Shown: one piece after another, positions 57,262-64,000 of the stretch | Layout: each line of letters opens with the position of its first letter | How positions within the stretch are numbered: the stretch's first letter is position 1 | Assembly (NCBI GenBank): GCA_028274465.1 | Contig: CM051455.1 | Span: 73,518,489 to 73,582,488, forward strand | Direction: 5' to 3' | DNA: 64,000 nucleotides | Origin: Plantago ovata | Taxonomy: Eukaryota; Streptophyta; Magnoliopsida; Lamiales; Plantaginaceae | Notes under the pieces: model-generated | Seen by the model: only the letters and a program-made list of their open reading frames with translations | What the model was told of the DNA's origin: nothing | Database searches by the model: none | Program-made: the position numbers and the translations under genes

Positions 57262-58579
57262 GGACGGAGCCTCTTTAAGAAATGCAAAGCCTGGCCTAGT
57301 AGAGAAAAAGTAAAAATGCGGGTTCCCCGGGCTGACCGACACTCAGAAAAGTTGTATAAAGGTCGAGTAATTTATGGGGATTCCTCGGATATGGCAGAAG
57401 ACCCCGTAGCAAACCAAAGTACCGAGTGAGCTCGAAATTATTTGAGCCGGAGCGAGGCCGAGGTCATTGAAAAGGTCGCGGAAGGCATCACAAAAAGGCA
57501 TCCACCATCCTCTCTCAAAAGACATGGTGTGAACAGATATATACCCAGTCGGAGGATTGTAAAAGTTTTGGTCCGAAGTAGGAACGAGTATTTCAACCTT
57601 GGACTCGGGCAAGGAATAAATCCAGCGAAGGTGAGGGATTTCTTCCTCGGTGATGGTAGTCGCGACGGTAGGAATTGCACCATCCTCGTTCAACTCATCA
57701 TCGAGATCCGGATGGTGACAGTCGGAAAAGGTCCGAGTAAACTTGGCGTCTGAGGACGCAGCGCCTCTCGGACGACCGTCCTTGGCAAACTTAGGAGGAA
57801 TAGGCTCTCCTTTTCTTCTCTTTTTCCTCCTCGGAGCCGAGCGCGAAGTCCCAACATCCTCGGACGAAGAAACTTGATTGGCGGCCTAGCGCCCCTCATC
57901 TTCCTCGCCTTCTTCAGTCTCTGGCGGCACATCCTCTTGTTCCCAACACCACTTAGAGTTTCCCTCGGACGCCTCCAGAGAAAGGTCATCTTGAGCCCCA
58001 AACACAGAGTCACAATCTTCATTATGCACATAAGGAGAAGGCTTACTCCTAGTCGGACCAGCTCCATCGTTATCAACAGGAGGCCGACGAATTTCGACCA
58101 CCATATTATAATAACTCGCGAGCAAATAGCTCACGGGACTAGGACTTCTGGCCCGACCAGAGGAGGACTTCGCCTCTATCCTAAGAACTTCAGGACCCTC
58201 TAAGCCGACACCTCGTTGTCAAAATTTTGGACTCGAGGTTCGAGAGGGTCCGGCCGACCACTAGCCCTATAAAAGTGCCCAAGAACCCCAGCAGCGGCAT
58301 TCATCATCTCGAGGGGATGTTATGTTCAGCACCCACCTCGACCTCATCATCTATGAAAGAATAATCAAGATCATATCCATGCCTTGCACTCCGCCTCCGA
58401 GTAACTAGTCGATCCACGGGCGGACTACTGGCCACTTCATCTTCATGCTGGTGCACCCCCTCCTCGGGCACCCTCTCCTCGGACACCGCGTCGTCCAAGA
58501 AGCCAGCAGACACGGAGCTTCCGCTATCTCCGTACCCATGCCCCTCGGACACATTCTCGCTATCGCTCCTCTCGGACAT
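57262..58579 (-). pseudogene. antisense ORF of element I, 5' exons
   Basis: ATG at 58579 (MSERSDSEN). A first acidic exon runs to about 58330, then a probable intron to about 58220. An open frame follows to the E insertion at 57262. In-frame stops are TAG near 57889 and TGA near 57343, both single-base lesions because the frame continues sensibly beyond them. The domain around 57600-57262 (LPESKVEILVP, PPTGYISVH, LFNDLGLAPAQI, RPGFAFLKEAPS) has the pattern of the Transposase_28 family, known from antisense extra ORFs of Tat elements. A basic RRKKRR lies near 57830. Confidence 0.65.
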
Positions 58580-59344
58580 CCTAAAAAAAGGAAGAGGATA
58601 AAAGTCAATCAACGTTGGTTACTTAAATTCCGAGAGGTCCAGTTAGGTGTTCTGTAAGTCCAAATCTCATAATTGAGATACACGATGGAAAAAGAACATT
58701 AAGCGTACGACTACCACAAAGGGAGGCAGAGGGGGACGACTGAAAATTAAAGGGGAGCGAATACCAAAATGATAAAGAAGCAGCTACAAAAAACATAGAG
58801 CTAGGCATCAAATATAAAAGAAAGAAAGAGGCGGTCGGACTTACTTGATTCAAGAAAAGAGAAGAAACTGCTCGACTACAAAGCTTGCTCGACTACAGCT
58901 AACACTTCCGCACGAATTTTCCTGCTCGACTACGATTGGTACTCATTCGTTGCAAAAAAATGCTACTCGGCCAGTTCAAAGTGCTCTGGATGAATTGGGG
59001 CGAAAATGTTGCAAATGAATCTGGGCCGCACGCGCGAACCGTCGCATACGTGGCGACAAATCAGGGCCGCACGTGCGACGATATGGAAGGCCATTGATCC
59101 ACGTCGTGAAGAGACGATTTTACCGTTGGAGCGTCCCGACTTAAGGAAAAACCATCTGGCACGCGCACGAGTTAGGAGTCTCCCTACCAGGCGGGCTCCT
59201 CGAGCAATCCAAAAAGAAAAAAAAAAGGGAGAATCAAAAAACTTGAGGACTTTGGAACGTATCTAAACACATGATCCTCGGACGAACTGATTAAGAGTTC
59301 CACAACTATCTTCTACTAAGATACTTGGAAACTAGGGGGACATA
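58580..59344 (+). other. spacer and PPT of element I
   Basis: No gene. It has three GCTCGACTAC repeats (about 58870-58935), a GGGCCGCACG pair (about 59023 and 59065), an A/G run (about 59208-59240) and a polypurine tract AACTAGGGGGA (59330-59340) before the LTR. The region between the ATG at 58579 and the LTR may hold the promoter of the antisense gene; no TATA box stands out. Confidence 0.6.
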
Positions 59345-60347
59345 TGTTGGAGACAGAATATGTCCAACCCCCAAGGACTTCTAACAGCGTACTAGGGCGT
59401 CATGGGCTGACCATGATAGAAGGGTCCGATTACCTATCACCATGGTCCGATCAGACAAGAGACTAGGAAAAATAGTCTAAGTCCTTATGTTCGACCTAGA
59501 AGTACAACTGCCCTACTAGCCATTGAGCTGCCTTACTAGCATGGTGACGCCCTACTAGCAGGACAATGCCCGAGTAGCCACCAGCTAGGAGAAAGACAAG
59601 CCAGGCAATGAGCTTCTCGGACTTCATCACTACCTCCGGCTACATAGGGTCTCCCTAGTAGCACGTCGAGAGGAACAAGTATGGTGCCCTTCTCCCCTAC
59701 TAGCACTGGTAGTCGGACGAGTGCCCTTATGCCCTACTAGCACCAGGGGGCCGGACATAAGTCCTCCTTACGTCAAGGAAGAATCAACATGTACCAAGGA
59801 AAAGATGGTCCTCGGACCATAGGAGCTCCACGGTCGCCCTACTACCCCATCCTCGGACGGTACTAGGGCGACACCCGCCCAAGGAGCACTTTGGTACCAG
59901 GGATGACCATTTTACCCCTGCAAACCCTAGTGGAAGATCTGGGCCAAAGCCCATGGTCACTCCAAATGGACCTAAGGCCATGAGAGACTTAATCATGACC
60001 GGACACTTGTCACGATCCTAAGTGACCAGGCCAGGCAATATTCTATTGCTAGTATGAATATGGGCTCACTCAAACAAGGTATCAATCATTCAATTATCAC
60101 CACTTCCCATTACTCTACTTTCTCACTTTACATTTACTAGGGAAGCCTATCAACTCCCTAAACATAAAGTCATCCCTCCGGCTTGTGGCACTAACCCCCT
60201 CCCCCTCTTGCTAAGTTATATCTCAGGTCCAAGGAACAGTACGGAAGGCACTTGAAGTGCGAAGGACGCTCTTGAACCATCGCCCTACGACCACGCTCCA
60301 GAGGAAAGTACGACGCTCCAAAGGAAAGCACAAATTACCTATCAACA
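59345..60347 (+). repeat. 3' LTR of element I
   Basis: 1,003 bp, TGTTGGAGACAG to TATCAACA (TGTTG/CAACA terminal inverted repeat). The start has a GGACATAT/ATATGTCC inverted repeat across the boundary. The interior (59500-59850) has about eight diverged copies of a CCCTACTAGCA motif. It is followed by CTTAC, the presumed TSD. Confidence 0.8.
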
Positions 60348-61613
60348 CTTACATATCCAGATCCAAAGAGTAAAAAGCTTGTTAATAAATGGATTAGAGA
60401 TCATCACTCTAAGGATATGATTAGGGAACTTGATAAATGCCAAGTGACTAGATACAAAGCTTCTAACACAGTAGTTGCTGAAGAATCAATTGTTGTTGAT
60501 GTGGAAGCATTGTTCTCTTACTTTGTATCAGAATTTGAACCTAAAACCATAAAAGAAGCCATGAAGCATTCTGAATGGATTAAGGCAATGCAAGAAGAGC
60601 TGGATCAATTCGAAAGAAACAAAGGCTGGAAACTTGTACCTCTTGTTGAAGGAAAGAAAGCAATCGGTACTAAGTGGGTGTTCAGAAATAAGTTGAGCGA
60701 GTCTGGTGAAGTAACAAGGAACAAAGCACGTTTAGTTGCTCAAGGTTACTGTCAGACTGAAGGTTTGGACTTTGATGAGTCATATGCTCTAGTTACTAGA
60801 TTGGATGCAATAAGACTATTCTTAGCCTCTGCTGCTCATAATGACTTCATTGTTTACAAAATGGATGTTAAAAGTGCATTCCTAAATGGTGAACTTGCTG
60901 AAGAAGTTTACTTAGAACAACCCCCAGGTTTTGAAGTCTCCTCATAAACCAAAATGGTATACAAGTTTCAGAAAGTTGTATATGGTTTAAAGGAAGCACC
61001 AAGAGCTTGGTATGATACGTTAGCTAAGTTCTTGTTGAACAATGGTTTCAAGAAAGGTGAGGTGGACAAAACCTTGTTTACCATGAATCAAGATGGTAAA
61101 TTAGTTTTAGTCCAGATTTATGTGGATGACATAATATTTGGGTCTAAAGACAAACAACTTTGTGATGACTTTGCCAAGCTCATGACAAACAAGTTTGAAA
61201 TGAGTATGATGGGCAAATTGAATTACTTCCTAGGATTGCAAGTCAAGCAACTCAAAGATGGAATATTCATAAGTCAATCAAAGCATTGAAAAGAAATGCT
61301 CATAAAATTCAGGATCAAAGAAGATGAAAAACCTGAAAACATCCCTATGGATGTTGGTACCAAAATGGACTATAGCAAACCTAACAAAAGTGTTGATGAA
61401 CACAAATACAGGAAGCTCATTGGTTCCTTGTTGTATTTAACAACAAGTAGACCTGAAATTCAGTATGCTATTTGTGTAAGTGCTAGATACCAATCTGATC
61501 CCAGAGAATCACATTATAAGAAAGCAATCAAAATACTTAAATATGTTGAAGGTACTGTCAATGTTGGATTATGGTATCCTAAGGATTCTGGCTTACAATT
61601 AGTTGGTGGCTAG
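60348..61613 (+). pseudogene. pol: Ty1/copia reverse transcriptase (element J)
   Basis: One frame beginning inside pol. RT features are [54 protein letters not shown] at 61119-61130 and NYFLGLQV. The frame continues through KYRKLIGSLLYLTTSRP to LVGG and then TAG (61611-61613). In-frame stops lie at 60945-60947 and 61287-61289. The RNase H domain expected after LVGYSDAD is absent, and the sequence jumps to the extra ORF. Inactive. Confidence 0.9.
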
Positions 61614-63361
61614 AAGGTTTGTGGCTTTGATGAAGAAGACGACTCTGAAAGCTCTTCTGGTTTCTCTAATTCTGAAAAATATACAAATAATGCTGAGAAA
61701 CCACAAGAAAATTCTGACTCTTTTGAAGGAGATTATGAAAAGAGTAGGCTACAAAGCCTTGAAGACCAGTTTGCCACAGAATTAAAAGCTCATGCAGTAA
61801 CTCCCTCACTTGTGCCCTTCCCTAATCTGGAAGAATTTACCCCAAGAATCAGGGCACTCATGCAAGTACATGCTAAATGCAAAGTTGAGGATGAGGAGTT
61901 ACTTGCTGACAAACAAATAAACCTAGAAAAGGACCTGACTGTCTTGTTGAAACGCACAAGTCTCACCTTAGCTCAAGATGATGTCAGTCTGCATCACCAA
62001 AGCTATGAAAAAGAAGCAAGTCAAGCTCTACAAATTGCTAAGAATGCTCTGAAAAAGGCTCAGTCTATTATGGAACAAAAAGATATTGATGCCAAAAGAG
62101 CTGAGGACAACTTAAGGTTGATTAAGGAAGAGTTGTCCAAGAACAACCAAGTTGAGCATGACATGGTTGTGAACTACAATAGTTTGCATAAACTTTCTGA
62201 AAATTGCAATGAGTTCTTCTCAACTCACTTTTTTGATGCAATGCAATCCATGTCTAAGGGGGAAGATAGAACACATATAAAGTTAAGCAAAAAGAACTTG
62301 CCTCTTCCTGCTCCCTTATCCTCCTTGCTGAAACTACCAGGACCTCCACCACCAACAAAATCACTTGCTGAAGAAATGCAAGGTTCAAGATCTAGAAAAA
62401 GATCTGAAATTGATTCTGAGAGAAGTTAACCAACTACACAAAAGAAGATAAAAACTAATGCTGACACTTCTACTGCTTGTAAGGAAGACGTCATTCATCA
62501 AACAAATGACGATGATGAAGATGACAATAATCCTACCTCTAAGGCTCTGAAAATCAAGCCTCTCTCTGCCAAAACTCAATCTAGCAACACTAAGATACTT
62601 TCCTCTGGATCCTCAGCATAGGACCAAGGAGGTAACTCAAGGCAAAGAAGAAGAGAGAAAAGAGCTCAAGACAAGAAAAAAGCTTACAATGTCGTTGGTT
62701 TAGGTGTTCGGTACACCAAAACAAGCAACAAAAATACGACTCAGAATGTGGTAAGACAGAAGAAAGGATTTTGGATCCTGAAACTTAAAGATCTTCTTTC
62801 TAATAGCTACTTTCCAAAAGTTGTGCTACAGCAAATGGATAAGTGGAATGTGATAAAAGTCGCTAGCAATGAGAGAGAAGCATCACCATTCACCAGCTAT
62901 GACGAAAGAAAGCCGTGGTTGAATGCCGGAATGAAGATAAGAGGAACTGCTCTCAGATAAAGGTTGAATGAAATTCCTCCTTACTTCAAACCATTGGATG
63001 TCACACAATTTCATGACCCTTATCTCAATCAGGCCAGAAACAAACATTGTGTGACTCCATATGAGTACTTTTATCTGACAGAGAATGATTTGAAAGAAGA
63101 TCTGCGTTGGTTGAGAAAAATTTACAAAGATCAACTCTTGAGTGATCTTCAATATGAGCATGCTAGTTCTGGGGTTTATATCTATGGACTGAATTATTTC
63201 AAACTGAAAGAACCCAAGCTAACTACATTCAAAGATGCAAACTCACCAAAGAAAAACAATTGCAAGTCAGAAAGCTTTTTGAAGACTATGAAGCTGACTG
63301 CAATGAATTTCCACAAGTTGTTGAAGCCAGTGTAAATGAGATCCTCAAGGATTGCTTCTAA
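61614..63361 (+). pseudogene. extra (env-like position) ORF of element J
   Basis: In the same frame as the RT, from KVCGFDEEDD onward. It has an acidic/Ser-rich start, a long Lys/Glu coiled-coil-like part (about 61880-62160: KEASQALQIAKNALKKAQ), a Pro-rich PGPPPPTKS, a basic SRSRKRS, and a C-terminal part with KKGFWILKL and TPYEYFYL. In-frame stops: TAA 62427, TAG about 62620, TAG/TAA near 62958, and a frameshift at about 63220. The natural end is TAA at 63359-63361. The position matches the env-like ORF of Sireviruses, but no signal peptide or clear membrane segment is seen, so function is open. Confidence 0.55.
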
Positions 63362-63647
63362 GCCAGAAACTTCAGTTTAGCTTAGATAATTCCTTGTACT
63401 TTTGAACGTTGATTGTTTTAGTTATCTTCTTGCTTTCTTGTAAACTTTACATTGAAAGATAACTTATCAGCAATCAATTGCCTTTGCTTACTCTTGTTGT
63501 TTCTGATTATGCAATTTTACTTACGCTTATTTGTTTGATCATTTAAAGTATTATTGCATTATTCTTCTGATTTATTCAACATCAGAAACTTATAAAGAGT
63601 TGTAATTAATTTAGCCATTGATTGCTAACATCAAAAAGGGGGAAATT
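63362..63647 (+). other. 3' UTR and PPT of element J
   Basis: AT-rich, non-coding, ending in the polypurine tract AAAAAGGGGGAAA (63633-63645) immediately before the LTR. Confidence 0.8.
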
Positions 63648-64000
63648 TGTTAGGAAACTTGTAATTTTGATGAGCAATTAACCATGCTAAATTAAGTAAA
63701 GTCCAGTAACTAGTACTCTTAAGGTCCATAGGAAATTTGAATTTAAAGGACATTGTAATATAGGAACGTTTACTGAAAGACATAGTGTAGGTACTAGTTA
63801 GGTTCTTAAGCTAGCTGATGACTATGTTTGCAAAAACAAACTATTAAAGACCTAGAATCGCTCAGAAAGTTGAAGACTTGAAGACTGAAGACTTAGAAGA
63901 TTTCTGAGAAAGGTATCTACAAAGACGCATGTTATCTCAGAAAGTGCAAAACTCAGCAACCAGTTAGTTTAAGTGAAAATCTATATGACAGAGTAGGTTG
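63648..64000 (+). repeat. start of the 3' LTR of element J
   Basis: Begins TGTTAGGAAACTTG right after the PPT; cut by the window edge. Contains repeated GAAGACTTGAAGACT-like words at about 63875-63900. No gene. Confidence 0.8.

Larger units (their letters stand above)
22541..60347 (+). mobile_element. Tat-like Ty3/gypsy element I, 3' part, interrupted by E
   Basis: What remains is an antisense gene (58579 down to 22560, - strand), a spacer, a PPT and a 3' LTR (59345-60347) in + orientation. Tat-group elements such as Grande and Retand are known to carry an antisense ORF between pol and the 3' LTR, which fits this layout. I infer pol lies left of the window. The LTR ends CAACA and is followed by CTTAC inside J's reverse transcriptase. 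E interrupts the antisense gene at 24386/57262. Confidence 0.7.
60348..64000 (+). mobile_element. Ty1/copia element J (Sirevirus-like), 3' part
   Basis: RT, then a long extra ORF, a 3' UTR, PPT and the beginning of the 3' LTR. The left part of pol is displaced by element I and lies outside the window. The gene order (pol, then an extra ORF after pol) and the PPT-LTR joint AAAAAGGGGGAAATTTGTTAGG resemble Sireviruses. Confidence 0.82.

Overview
This window is plant nuclear DNA, almost certainly from a flowering plant with a large repeat-rich genome. It holds no ordinary cellular gene that I can support. Essentially all 64 kb is LTR retrotransposon sequence, mostly Ty3/gypsy of the Athila group: tRNA-Asp primer sites, DLGAS-type proteases, an FMDD reverse transcriptase, and long LTRs beginning TGATGAA and ending TTCATCA. 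A Tat-like Ty3/gypsy element, a chromodomain-bearing chromovirus, a TRIM/Cassandra unit and a Ty1/copia element of Sirevirus type are also present. The species cannot be named from the sequence.

The layout is a deep nest whose joints can be read from 5-bp target-site duplications (TSDs). The outermost element is J, a Ty1/copia element (+) at 60348-64000. Element I (Tat-like, +) interrupts J and occupies 22541-60347, with its 3' LTR at 59345-60347. Element E (Athila, -, 24387-57261, TSD GGACG) sits inside an antisense gene of I. A TRIM/Cassandra composite (34393-56760, TSD AAAAC) sits in E's right LTR. Element D (Athila, -, 34595-56126, TSD ATGCG) sits in the TRIM LTR. Element C (non-autonomous, -, 39336-51420, TSD TACCT) sits in D's reverse transcriptase. 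Chromovirus K (-, 40145-44069, TSD GTAGG) sits in C's left LTR. That is seven levels.

The left third is a second branch. G1/G2 (Athila-type, -, gag-like ORF only, 18450-22540) abuts I. Against it lies H/B, a tandem + strand Athila array in which two bodies share one truncated LTR (1-18449). Element A (non-autonomous, -, 6609-14721, TSD AGTAG) is inserted in B.

The Athila-type copies share one chassis: related LTRs, a GC-rich palindrome array next to the TATA box, and a 3' UTR with paired hairpins and a purine tract. They carry at least three coding payloads: full gag-pro-pol (B, D, E, H), a different gag-pro with no pol plus a 2-kb extra module (A, C), and a short gag-like ORF alone (G2). 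A, C and G2 would need enzymes supplied in trans, and D/E-type elements are the obvious candidates. Most genes carry nonsense codons or frameshifts. The least damaged are D's gag-pro-RT (one stop) and C's gag-pro (one stop).
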